Source of the DNA: an uncultured Lachnospiraceae bacterium
GTDB lineage: Bacteria; Bacillota; Clostridia; Lachnospirales; Lachnospiraceae
DNA length: 36,320 nt
Assembly (NCBI GenBank): GCA_945834545.1
Contig: CAMAHO010000003.1
Span: 1 to 36,320 of the forward strand
Direction of reading: 5' to 3'
Below are positions 6,663 to 14,611 of the stretch, one piece after another. Every line of letters begins with the position of its first letter. The first letter of the stretch is position 1. Below the pieces are notes generated by a model, which worked only from the letters and a program-made list of their open reading frames with translations, was not told the origin of the DNA and did no database searches. A program made the position numbers and the translations under genes.

Positions 6663-8477
6663 ATGTCATCTGCTGAACAGAGTAAAATCCGCAATTTTTG
6701 TATTGTTGCTCATATAGATCATGGAAAATCTACCCTGGCTGACAGAATTATCGAAAAAACCGGGCTATTAACAAGCCGTGAGATGCAGGCTCAGGTTTTG
6801 GACAATATGGATTTGGAAAGGGAGAGAGGTATCACCATCAAAGCCCAGACAGTACGTACTGTATACAAGGCAAAGGATGGGGAGGAGTATATCTTTAACC
6901 TGATTGATACACCAGGCCATGTGGACTTTAATTATGAGGTTAGCCGTTCTCTGGCAGCCTGCGACGGAGCCATTTTGGTAGTGGACGCAGCGCAGGGAAT
7001 CGAAGCGCAAACCCTGGCAAATGTGTATTTGGCCCTGGATCACGATCTGGATGTATTCCCCGTCATCAATAAGATTGATTTGCCCAGCGCGGACCCCCAA
7101 AGAGTTATCGCAGAGATTGAGGATGTGATAGGCATTGAGGCGCAGAATGCACCTTTGATTTCCGCGAAAAACGGTATCGGCATCGAGGATGTATTGGAAA
7201 GAATTGTGGAATGTATTCCTGCTCCCAAGGGAGACCCGGATGCCCCCTTGCAGGCATTGATTTTTGATTCCCTTTATGATTCCTACAAAGGGGTTATTGT
7301 ATTTTGCCGTATTATGGAAGGTACTGTGAAAAAGGGTACGAAGATAAGAATGATGGCGACCAATGCCAGCTATGATGTTGTGGAGGTGGGATATTTCGGC
7401 GCAGGTCAGTTTATTCCCTGTGAGGAGTTGAGTGCGGGAATGGTTGGATATATCACCGCTTCGATAAAAAATGTTAAGGACACAAGCGTAGGCGACACCA
7501 TTACGGAGGTGGACAGACCTTGTGCCCAGCCACTTCCCGGCTATAAGCAGGTCCAGTCCATGGTGTATTGTGGCATGTATCCGGCGGATGGGGCAAAGTA
7601 CCCGGATTTGCGGGATGCTCTGGAGAAGCTGAAACTCAATGACGCCTCCTTAAATTATGAGCCGGAGACGTCTATAGCCCTTGGCTTTGGATTCCGCTGT
7701 GGCTTTTTAGGCTTGCTGCATTTAGAGATTATCCAGGAGAGACTGGAGAGAGAGTACAATTTAGACTTGGTAACGACGGCACCGGGCGTTGTATATAAAG
7801 TGCACCAGACCAACGGAGAGGTTATCGAGCTTACCAACCCTTCCAATTTACCGGACCCGTCTCAGATTGAGTATATGGAGGAACCTGTGGTATCCGCCGA
7901 GATTATGGTTACCACGGAATTTATTGGTTCCATTATGGAGCTTTGTCAGGAACGAAGAGGAAAGTATATCGGAATAGAGTACACCACCGGCGGAAGAGCT
8001 TTGATTCGATATGACCTGCCTCTAAATGAGATTATCTACGATTTTTTTGATGCACTGAAATCCCGTTCCAGAGGCTATGCTTCCTTCGACTACGATTTAA
8101 AGGGGTACGAGCAGTCCAGCCTTGTAAAGCTGGATATCCTGATCAATCGAGAGGAGGTAGACGCCTTAAGCTTTATTGTACATGCTGACTCTGCTTATGA
8201 AAGGGGACGCAAAATGTGCGAAAAGTTAAAGGACGAAATCCCCAGACACTTGTTTGAGATTCCGATTCAGGCCGCTGTGGGAGGTAAAATCATAGCGAGA
8301 GAAACGGTTAAGGCTATGCGAAAGGATGTGCTGGCGAAGTGCTATGGTGGAGATATTACCCGTAAGAAAAAATTGCTGGAGAAGCAGAAAGAGGGCAAGA
8401 AGAGGATGCGCCAGATTGGCAATGTAGAGATTCCTCAGAAAGCCTTTATGAGTGTGTTAAAGCTTGATGACAAATAA
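6663..8477 (+). CDS. lepA: elongation factor 4 (LepA GTPase)
   Basis: Translational GTPase that acts on the ribosome; roles in back-translocation and in 30S assembly have been proposed. The 604-residue length is typical. The G domain shows AHIDHGKST (residues 16-24), a DTPGHVDF G3 motif and NKIDLP G4 motif. The LepA-specific C-terminal domain is present, ending KEGKKRMRQIGNVEIPQKAFMSV (shown in part by its RMRQIG and IPQKAF motifs). The ATG at 6663 matches the family start. The 3' end overlaps hemW by 11 nt, so the two are translationally coupled. Synteny rpsT-spoIIP-lepA-hemW is the Firmicutes pattern. Confidence 0.97.
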   Translation: MSSAEQSKIRNFCIVAHIDHGKSTLADRIIEKTGLLTSREMQAQVLDNMDLERERGITIKAQTVRTVYKAKDGEEYIFNLIDTPGHVDFNYEVSRSLAACDGAILVVDAAQGIEAQTLANVYLALDHDLDVFPVINKIDLPSADPQRVIAEIEDVIGIEAQNAPLISAKNGIGIEDVLERIVECIPAPKGDPDAPLQALIFDSLYDSYKGVIVFCRIMEGTVKKGTKIRMMATNASYDVVEVGYFGAGQFIPCEELSAGMVGYITASIKNVKDTSVGDTITEVDRPCAQPLPGYKQVQSMVYCGMYPADGAKYPDLRDALEKLKLNDASLNYEPETSIALGFGFRCGFLGLLHLEIIQERLEREYNLDLVTTAPGVVYKVHQTNGEVIELTNPSNLPDPSQIEYMEEPVVSAEIMVTTEFIGSIMELCQERRGKYIGIEYTTGGRALIRYDLPLNEIIYDFFDALKSRSRGYASFDYDLKGYEQSSLVKLDILINREEVDALSFIVHADSAYERGRKMCEKLKDEIPRHLFEIPIQAAVGGKIIARETVKAMRKDVLAKCYGGDITRKKKLLEKQKEGKKRMRQIGNVEIPQKAFMSVLKLDDK

Positions 8478-9606
8478 ACCGTTAGAAATCTACCTTCATA
8501 TTCCCTTTTGTGTCAGGAAATGCGCTTACTGTGATTTCCTGTCAGGATCAGCAAATGGGGAGACTATGCTGCGTTATACGGCGGCATTGTGTCAGGAAAT
8601 ACAGCTAAGAAAGTCGGAATATCAGGGGAGAAGGATTTCCAGCATATTCTTTGGAGGAGGCACGCCCTCTGCTCTGCCCTTGGGATGTATAGAGCTGCTT
8701 TTAAAGACAATAACAGGTAGAATGGAATTGTCGCCTGACTGTGAAATAACTCTGGAAATGAATCCCGGAACAGCCGTGAAGGAGAAACTTGCAGAGTACA
8801 AGAAGGCTGGAGTCAACAGACTCAGTATCGGCTTGCAATCAACCAATGACGAAGAACTTTGTACTCTGGGGCGTATTCATACTTACAGGCAGTTTCAGGA
8901 TACCTATGAGACGGCCAGAGAGGTAGGGTTTGCCAATATCAATGTGGATCTTATCAGTGCTGTTCCGGGGCAGACCAAGGCGAGCTTCTTAGACTCTCTT
9001 AGGAAGATAACGCAGCTAACCAAGCCACCTGAGCATATTAGTGTATATAGTCTGATCATCGAGGAAGGAACCCCGTTTTATCAACTGTATCAGGATAAGC
9101 CGGCTCTCTTTTTGAGTGAGGAGGAGGACAGGGATTTATACCACGAGACAAAAGCACTCCTAAATACATTTGGGTACGACAGATACGAGATATCTAATTA
9201 TGCCAAACCTGGCTTTGCGTGTCGACATAACATGGGATATTGGAATCGCGCTGAATATCTGGGCTTTGGAATAGGAGCGGCGTCCTTGTACAAGGAAAGC
9301 CGTTTTTTTAATTCGGACATCCTTGAAGACTACCTGGAAAATCCTGTGGGTGTCAGAAGCACCCCCGAAGTTTTATCAAAAAAAGACCAGATGAGTGAAT
9401 TCATGTTTCTGGGCTTGCGTCTGTGTAAAGGCGTATCCAAGTCAGAGTTCCAACGAATTTTCGGAACAACCATTAGGAATGTATTTGAAGAAGCCATCTC
9501 CAAGAGCATTCGGGAGAAACTGATGCTGGAAACCAGGGACAGCTTCATGCTTACAGACTACGGCCTGGATGTGAGTAATTATGTCATGAGTCGATTTCTA
9601 TTGTAA
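8467..9606 (+). CDS. hemW: radical SAM heme chaperone HemW
   Basis: HemW is a radical SAM protein thought to bind haem and deliver it to haem enzymes; it was long mis-named oxygen-independent coproporphyrinogen oxidase (HemN). The start is ATG 8467, which overlaps the lepA end; the TTG immediately before it is a less likely start. In the 379-residue product the [4Fe-4S] cluster motif CxxxCxxC is Cys15, Cys19, Cys22 (HIPFCVRKCAYCDF). FFGGGTPS and GLQS motifs of the radical SAM barrel follow, and CRHNMGYW contains the HNxxYW motif that marks HemW and is lacking in true HemN. The C-terminus is the usual winged HemN_C domain. Confidence 0.95.
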   Translation: MTNKPLEIYLHIPFCVRKCAYCDFLSGSANGETMLRYTAALCQEIQLRKSEYQGRRISSIFFGGGTPSALPLGCIELLLKTITGRMELSPDCEITLEMNPGTAVKEKLAEYKKAGVNRLSIGLQSTNDEELCTLGRIHTYRQFQDTYETAREVGFANINVDLISAVPGQTKASFLDSLRKITQLTKPPEHISVYSLIIEEGTPFYQLYQDKPALFLSEEEDRDLYHETKALLNTFGYDRYEISNYAKPGFACRHNMGYWNRAEYLGFGIGAASLYKESRFFNSDILEDYLENPVGVRSTPEVLSKKDQMSEFMFLGLRLCKGVSKSEFQRIFGTTIRNVFEEAISKSIREKLMLETRDSFMLTDYGLDVSNYVMSRFLL

Positions 9607-9690
9607 CCCCCTATCGAAATTGAGACCCACAACGAATTGTGTACTTATATTGCAGACCGTGTAGCACCGTCGGTCCTTAGCGAGCACATT

Positions 9691-9719
9691 TTGACACAAT
9701 GGGCAGGCAGTCGTCATAA
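9691..9719 (+). promoter_or_regulatory. promoter candidate for the SigK-like gene
   Basis: A perfect TTGACA (9691-9696), a 17-nt spacer and TCATAA (9714-9719), 35 nt before the TTG start. The -10 is weak. If SigK is used only in sporulation a sigma-E or sigma-K promoter would be expected instead, so the assignment is tentative. Confidence 0.4.
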
Positions 9720-9754
9720 AATAGGATGTAATAATTTGGTGGAGGATTCTGCTC

Positions 9755-10387
9755 TTGAAGACCTTTCTGAAGCCGTTGGACTCCAAAGAGGAAGAGCGGT
9801 GTATTCGCCTGATGAGGGAGGGTAACCCCGAAGAAGCAAGAAAGGCTAGAAAATTACTGATAGAGCACAACCTAAGATTAGTAGCCCACATCATAAAAAA
9901 GTATCAGTTTACCGATGAAGATATGGAGGATTTGCTTTCCACCGGGACAATCGGCCTGATTAAAGCAGTGGACACCTTTGACGCATCCAAGGGCCGACTG
10001 GCTACCTATGCCTGCAGATGTATTGACAATGAACTTCTTATGCTGTTGCGCGCAAAAAAGAAAAGCAGAGGGCTGGTATCCCTGTATGATCCGGTAGGAA
10101 GCGACAAAGAAGGAAATGAGATGCAGTTAATCGATGTGGTGGAAGACCCTACTCCCGACCTGTTGGAAAAACTGGTGAAAGAGGGCGAATTGTCGGCTAT
10201 GAGGAGAGCTATGAAGGAGAGATTGTCAGAACGGGAGTACACTATTCTGGTGCTGCGATATGGTTTGGCCAGTGGGGAAGAAATGACACAGAGCCAGGTG
10301 GGAAACTTACTGGGAATTTCGAGAAGCTATGTATCGCGCATTGAAAAAAGGGCACTTGAACAGCTAAGGCAGGATTTACTTGTTTAA
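9755..10387 (+). CDS. sigK: RNA polymerase sigma factor, SigK-like
   Basis: A sigma-70 family factor with region 2 (ARKLLIEHNLRLVAHIIKKY, DLLSTGTIGLIKAVDTF, LATYACRCIDNELLM), a SigK-type linker (SLYDPVGSDKEGNEMQLIDVVED) and region 4 helix-turn-helix (LGISRSYVSRIEKRAL). The linker and region 4 closely resemble SigK of Bacillus and Clostridium, the late mother-cell sporulation factor. The start is TTG 9755, with GGAGGA at 9741-9746 eight nt before; a stop in frame at 9722 rules out any long extension. The 210-residue protein therefore lacks the roughly 20-residue inhibitory pro-sequence of Bacillus pro-SigK, as in Clostridioides difficile, and the gene is not split by a skin-type element. SigE is the nearest alternative name. 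Confidence 0.82.
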   Translation: MKTFLKPLDSKEEERCIRLMREGNPEEARKARKLLIEHNLRLVAHIIKKYQFTDEDMEDLLSTGTIGLIKAVDTFDASKGRLATYACRCIDNELLMLLRAKKKSRGLVSLYDPVGSDKEGNEMQLIDVVEDPTPDLLEKLVKEGELSAMRRAMKERLSEREYTILVLRYGLASGEEMTQSQVGNLLGISRSYVSRIEKRALEQLRQDLLV

Positions 10388-10434
10388 CACCCTATCTGTT
10401 TTCGGTAAATCGTTTGAAATGTGCCGTTTTGTTC

Positions 10435-10463
10435 TTGCGGGTAGGCAAAAAATAAAGTATAAT
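10435..10463 (+). promoter_or_regulatory. sigma-A-type promoter for the HD-domain gene
   Basis: TTGCGG (10435-10440), a 17-nt spacer and a perfect TATAAT (10458-10463), 53 nt before the ATG at 10517. A GGGGGA ribosome binding site lies between. Confidence 0.6.
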
Positions 10464-10516
10464 TCAAAAGGGATATTTCAAAATTTACAGTATCAGATAA
10501 CTATTGGGGGATATAC

Positions 10517-11614
10517 ATGATTTTTGTAAAAGTAGAGGATTTAAAGGTTGGGATGCGGTTGGCACGGCCCATATACAGCAAAAAGGGAGTGTTATTGTAT
10601 GAAAGGAACTCCAAGCTTACCATACAGGGAATCGACAGTGTCAGAAACTTTGGATTATTAGGTATTTATGTTCTTGAACCGGCAGAGCCTTTGCCACCTA
10701 TGTCAGAAGAAGATTTGGAGTTTGAACGTTTCCAGACTATGTGTATCTTCTTGTTAAAGGAAGAAGTGGAAAAGATACTGGGCGGAGAAAAGCAGAACAA
10801 GCTTTTAAATCTGATTAATATGCTGATTAAACGGTATGGTTATATTGATGGAAAGTCCAGCTTTTATCAAAATTTGAGAAGTAAGGATGACTATGTATAT
10901 AGACATTCCTTAAATGTGGCAATCCTGTGTGCTATGATGGCCAAGAAGCTTGGCATGCGCATGGATGAGCAGGTTCAGGTGGTAGGAGCTGCCCTGTTGC
11001 ACGATATTGGGCGTATCTCTGTAATGGATGACAGAAGCTTCACTATGAATATGGATATGGAAACCCAAAGGTTCTTGCTCAGTGCTCAGAATAACGCAGC
11101 TGATTTGATAGAATCCTCCTTTTCAGACGGAGGTCCTGTACGACGAATCTGTATGCAGGCCCTTAAGGTTCAGGTAGATGATATGCAAGGAAATCTGAAG
11201 GACGGCATGAAGCTGGTATTGGGAGCGAAAATTCTATTGGTGGCAAATCGATATGATGAAATAACGGCTATGGATTTAGAGGGAAATACAGAGTCAGAGG
11301 TAAAAGCTCTATACGAGTTTATGGAAAAAAGCAAGATGTATGATTTTCAAGTAGTCGATGCTCTTACAGACTCTATCAAGATTCTTTTCCCCGGGGTAAG
11401 CATTGTGTTAAGCACCGGAGAGAAGGCTCTGGTCATCAAGGAGAATCCGGAGAATGTCTTACGACCGGTTGTGTTAACCTTTGAGGACAACAGTGTCATT
11501 GATTTATCACTTAGGGTAAATTATGATATCCGTATTGTGGATATTATGAAAACATTGGATAATCGATATATTATTGACGAAGAGACCCTTCGCCAGGCTG
11601 GCTATTTACAATAA
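10517..11614 (+). CDS. HD-GYP-like protein lacking the GYP motif
   Basis: The 365-residue product starts with a region of about 110 residues typical of clostridial HD-GYP proteins (VEDLKVGMRLARPIY, GIDSVRNFGLLGIYV), followed by an HD fold: YRHSLNVAILCAMMAKKLG carries His130 and ALLHDIGR carries His162-Asp163. AKILLVANRYDEITA matches the later helix. Canonical HD-GYP c-di-GMP phosphodiesterases then carry an HHE...GYP stretch, which is not visible; the corresponding segment reads ALKVQVDD. The C-terminal 90 residues (VLRPVVLTFEDNSVIDL) resemble the domain that follows HD-GYP in these families. Catalysis of c-di-GMP is therefore doubtful; it could be a sensor or another phosphohydrolase. It is monocistronic, near a flagellar operon, which would fit a second-messenger role. 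Confidence 0.75.
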   Translation: MIFVKVEDLKVGMRLARPIYSKKGVLLYERNSKLTIQGIDSVRNFGLLGIYVLEPAEPLPPMSEEDLEFERFQTMCIFLLKEEVEKILGGEKQNKLLNLINMLIKRYGYIDGKSSFYQNLRSKDDYVYRHSLNVAILCAMMAKKLGMRMDEQVQVVGAALLHDIGRISVMDDRSFTMNMDMETQRFLLSAQNNAADLIESSFSDGGPVRRICMQALKVQVDDMQGNLKDGMKLVLGAKILLVANRYDEITAMDLEGNTESEVKALYEFMEKSKMYDFQVVDALTDSIKILFPGVSIVLSTGEKALVIKENPENVLRPVVLTFEDNSVIDLSLRVNYDIRIVDIMKTLDNRYIIDEETLRQAGYLQ

Positions 11615-11626
11615 GCTGATGCATAA

Positions 11627-11678
11627 GTCCAAGAGTTTTATTTGACTTAAATATATTTAGACAATAGAACTCTTGGAC
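11627..11678. repeat. 52-nt dyad between the HD gene and comM
   Basis: GTCCAAGAGTT (11627-11637) is perfectly repeated inverted at 11668-11678, and pairing continues five bases inward with one wobble (to 11642/11663). At the centre is the palindrome TAAATATATTTA (11648-11659). No T-run follows on either strand, so it is a poor terminator. It ends 14 nt before the -35 box of comM, so an operator is possible. Confidence 0.6.
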
Positions 11679-11692
11679 ATCCTAATATCCTA

Positions 11693-11721
11693 TTGTAATT
11701 CTTTCAAAGATATGCTACATT
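11693..11721 (+). promoter_or_regulatory. promoter for comM-dprA
   Basis: TTGTAA (11693-11698), a 17-nt spacer and TACATT (11716-11721). Transcription would begin near 11728, leaving a leader of about 107 nt before the comM ATG. Both boxes are two or fewer bases from consensus. Confidence 0.5.
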
Positions 11722-11747
11722 CAAAATATCAAAAGAAGTTCGGGTTC

Positions 11748-11783
11748 GTGCCGTTCCGGGCACATCGAAATTTTCTGTATTTA
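11748..11783 (+). promoter_or_regulatory. comM leader: GC hairpin followed by a CodY-box-like sequence
   Basis: GTGCC (11748-11752) pairs with GGCAC (11759-11763) around a 6-nt loop, the only GC-rich spot in this AT-rich leader. Directly after it, 11769-11783 reads AATTTTCTGTATTTA, matching 11 of 15 positions of the CodY consensus AATTTTCWGAAAATT, including the first nine. CodY is encoded in this window. Function is inference. Confidence 0.4.
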
Positions 11784-11834
11784 CCATTTACAACTATTTT
11801 AAATAGTTACCATTATTTTTAAAGGAGGTACGAA

Positions 11835-13376
11835 ATGTATTATTGCGTGAATTCATGCGCTGTAGTAGGCGTAAATGCAATGCCGGTACAGGTTGAGGTG
11901 GATGTCTCAGAGGGACTTCCACAGATGTCTATGGTGGGTTCTCTGGGGCAGGAGGTAAGAGAGGCTAAGGAGAGGGTTTTTGCTGCATTGAAAAATATCG
12001 GCTTAGATGTGCCGGCAATGCATATCACGGTAAATCTCTCCCCGGCCGACCTAAGAAAGGAAGGAACTGCCTTTGATTTGCCCATTGCAATCGGAATGTT
12101 TGTTTCCATGTCCTATATTCCCAACATCAATCTGCACGAAATGATGTTTTTAGGTGAAATCGGACTTAACGGAGAAATCAAGTCCGTGAGAGGAGCTCTG
12201 CCAATGGTGCGGTTGGCCAAACAACAAGGAATCAAGCATTGCTTCCTGCCTGCAGAAAACGCAAAGGAGGGAGCTGTTATCGAGGGGATTCAGGTGTATG
12301 GCATTCATCATCTCACAGAGCTGATACTGTTTTTTCAAATGGAGGAGAAAAGCCGTGAGGAAGTGTTAAAGCCGGAAAAAGTGAATGTTTTGGAACTGTT
12401 TCAACAGGGAAGAGAAGCCTATAAGGATGATTTTTCACAAGTCAGAGGGCAAACCGTAGCGAAACGGGCATCACTTATCGCTGCCGCAGGCTTTCACAAC
12501 CTATTGATGCTGGGGCCGCCGGGGGCAGGAAAGTCTATGATTGCGAAACGAATTCCCGGGATATTGCCGCCACTTACTTTAGAAGAAAGTCTGGAAGTTA
12601 CTTCTGTATACAGTGTTGCCGGTCTTACAAAAAATCAAAATTTGCTGGTCAATCGACCGTTTCAAAGTCCCCATCATACCATATCCACAACTGCATTAAC
12701 CGGAGGAGGAATCCGGCCTAGACCAGGAGCAATTTCGCTGGCTCATAGAGGAGTGTTGTTTTTAGATGAATTGCCGGAATTTTCTAAAAATGCTTTGGAG
12801 GCTATGCGACAACCTCTGGAAAACAAGACCATACAGGTGGCGCGAGTAGGTGGAGTGGTAGAGTATCCGGCCGATTTTATGTTAGTTTGTGCTATGAATC
12901 CCTGTCCCTGCGGATACTTTCCCAATCGCAATAAGTGCAAATGCACGGAGCCACAGATTAAGAGATATCTTTCAAAAATCTCCGGGCCTATTTTGGACAG
13001 AATCGACCTGTGCGTGGAGCTTAAGGAGGTGGAAATCGAACATTTACAACGAAAGGAGGAGAATGACACCACCAGCAGTATGCTGCAGAACAAGGTGGAA
13101 ATAGCAAGGCAAATCCAAACGGAACGATTTCGGAATACGGAGTATCGATTTAACAGTGATATTCAGGCAAAAGATATGGATGAGTTTTGCTATTTGGGTA
13201 AGGTAGAAAGACTGTGTATTCAGAAAATGTATCAATCCCTTAATCTAAGTGCCAGAAGCTACCATAGAATCATCAAGGTGGCCAGAACCATAGCGGATTT
13301 GGAGGAAAGTAAGGAAATTCAGGAAAAGCACCTGCTGGAAGCAGGACTGTATCGGCCGGGGGAGGTGTTAGCATAA
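11835..13376 (+). CDS. comM: ComM/YifB family AAA ATPase (Mg-chelatase-like)
   Basis: ComM is a hexameric helicase that promotes branch migration during natural transformation. The 513-residue product has an N-terminal Lon-like ChlI domain (VEVDVSEGLPQMSMVG, NLSPADLRKEGTAFDLPIA), an AAA core with Walker A GPPGAGKS (residues 227-234) and Walker B VLFLDELPEF, a Cys cluster CAMNPCPCGYFPNRNKCKC that probably binds zinc, and the Mg_chelatase_C domain (LSARSYHRIIKVARTIADL). AAGGAGGT precedes the ATG. It overlaps dprA by one base, a pairing that ties it to processing of incoming DNA. The family is widespread in species not known to be competent. Confidence 0.94.
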   Translation: MYYCVNSCAVVGVNAMPVQVEVDVSEGLPQMSMVGSLGQEVREAKERVFAALKNIGLDVPAMHITVNLSPADLRKEGTAFDLPIAIGMFVSMSYIPNINLHEMMFLGEIGLNGEIKSVRGALPMVRLAKQQGIKHCFLPAENAKEGAVIEGIQVYGIHHLTELILFFQMEEKSREEVLKPEKVNVLELFQQGREAYKDDFSQVRGQTVAKRASLIAAAGFHNLLMLGPPGAGKSMIAKRIPGILPPLTLEESLEVTSVYSVAGLTKNQNLLVNRPFQSPHHTISTTALTGGGIRPRPGAISLAHRGVLFLDELPEFSKNALEAMRQPLENKTIQVARVGGVVEYPADFMLVCAMNPCPCGYFPNRNKCKCTEPQIKRYLSKISGPILDRIDLCVELKEVEIEHLQRKEENDTTSSMLQNKVEIARQIQTERFRNTEYRFNSDIQAKDMDEFCYLGKVERLCIQKMYQSLNLSARSYHRIIKVARTIADLEESKEIQEKHLLEAGLYRPGEVLA

Positions 13377-14518
13377 TGGAGAAGAGAAATTTTTATTGTT
13401 GGCTGTGTAGTTTGTCAGAACTGTCAGACCGTCAAAGGATAGGCTTATCCGAGGCTTACGAAAGCTTTGAGGATTTATTGCAGGATGTACAGCAAAGCTA
13501 CAAGGATATATTAGGAAAAAAGGGAGCCTGGTTTGAAGGGATTGCAACGAAGCTGCGTATCGACAGACAATATTACACACAGGCAATTCAAACCCAGGAC
13601 AGGCTGACGGAATCGGGGATTTTATTCTGTCATAAGCATGAGGAAATCTTTCCTGAAAGGTTACAAAACATACCGGATCCTCCCTTGGGTTTCTTCTATA
13701 AAGGGTCACTTATGAGAGAGCCGGGAGCCGTAGCTGTCATTGGCGCCAGGGAATGCAGCTGCTACGGGCAGGCTATGGCGAAGGCCTTAGGAGAAGCCTT
13801 AGGACAGAGGAAAATTGCTGTGGTCAGCGGTATGGCCAGAGGCATCGACGGGATTGCTCAGGCAGCTGCAATGGCGGCTGGAGGAACCTCCTATGGAGTG
13901 TTGGGTTGTGGTGTAGATATCTGTTATCCAGGGTCCAATCGTAGGATCTATGAAAACCTCATCCAAAATGGAGCGGTATTATCTACTTACCCGCCGGGAA
14001 CGCAGCCAAAAGCTATCAACTTCCCGCCCAGAAATCGCATTGTCAGCGGACTGGCGGATGTTGTGGTTGTGGTAGAGGCAGGGCGAAAGAGCGGAACCCT
14101 AATAACAGTGGATATGGCTTTGGAGCAGGGAAAGGAGGTCTGGGTCGTTCCCGGCAGAATGGACGACAGACTAAGCATGGGCTGTAATCGGTTGATTTCT
14201 CAAGGTGCACAGATTTTATGGGATATTCCTGAGTTTGTGGAACAAATAGAAACAAAGCTGTTTCCGGAGGGTATAAAACAGAGAGGAAAGGTATGGCATA
14301 GAGAGGGGGAAGCTATGCCATGGAACCGGGAGGAAGATACTGGACGAAAGCGTCAAATTATGCAGAAATTAGAGTACACCCCTGTAACCGTGGAAGAGAT
14401 TTGGAATCGTATGGGAAACACGGTTTCGGTGGGGGAGCTGCAAATTGCATTGATGGAGCTTCTGTTGGAAGGCAAGGTGGTACAACCAGCTACAGGTTAT
14501 TTTTGTAAAAATAGATAA
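13376..14518 (+). CDS. dprA: DNA processing protein DprA
   Basis: DprA (Smf) binds incoming single-stranded DNA and loads RecA in transformation. The 380-residue protein has an N-terminal helical SAM-like region, then the extended Rossmann core with AVIGARECSCYG, VVSGMARGIDGIAQ, GVLGCGVDICYP, FPPRNRIVSGLADVVVVVEA and SGTLIT, and a C-terminal winged helix (YTPVTVEEIWNRMG). The ATG overlaps the comM stop by one base (TAATG), and a GGGGGAGGTG site lies within the comM end. In Bacillus dprA is followed by topA; here ispG and polC lie between. Confidence 0.95.
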   Translation: MEKRNFYCWLCSLSELSDRQRIGLSEAYESFEDLLQDVQQSYKDILGKKGAWFEGIATKLRIDRQYYTQAIQTQDRLTESGILFCHKHEEIFPERLQNIPDPPLGFFYKGSLMREPGAVAVIGARECSCYGQAMAKALGEALGQRKIAVVSGMARGIDGIAQAAAMAAGGTSYGVLGCGVDICYPGSNRRIYENLIQNGAVLSTYPPGTQPKAINFPPRNRIVSGLADVVVVVEAGRKSGTLITVDMALEQGKEVWVVPGRMDDRLSMGCNRLISQGAQILWDIPEFVEQIETKLFPEGIKQRGKVWHREGEAMPWNREEDTGRKRQIMQKLEYTPVTVEEIWNRMGNTVSVGELQIALMELLLEGKVVQPATGYFCKNR

Positions 14519-14523
14519 AATTT

Positions 14524-14551
14524 TTGTTTCCTTTTCTCTGTATCGTATACT
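14524..14551 (+). promoter_or_regulatory. promoter candidate for ispG-polC
   Basis: TTGTTT (14524-14529), a 16-nt spacer and TATACT (14546-14551), about 60 nt before the ispG start. No terminator is evident after dprA, so readthrough is also possible. Confidence 0.45.
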
Positions 14552-14611
14552 TGTAAAAGCATTTCATACAAGGTAAACTTTACTCAGAATGAAATGAGAA
14601 GAGGAAGGAAC

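Noticed and set aside
9637..9825. 62-residue plus-strand ORF before the SigK-like gene
   Set aside because: It overlaps the sigma factor start in another frame and has no recognisable motif or ribosome binding site; the sigma frame carries the conserved protein.
11642..11670. Promoter with TTGACT at 11642 inside the dyad
   Set aside because: At a 17-nt spacing the -10 would be TAGAAC, a poor match, and both boxes fall within the dyad; the downstream TTGTAA/TACATT pair is better.
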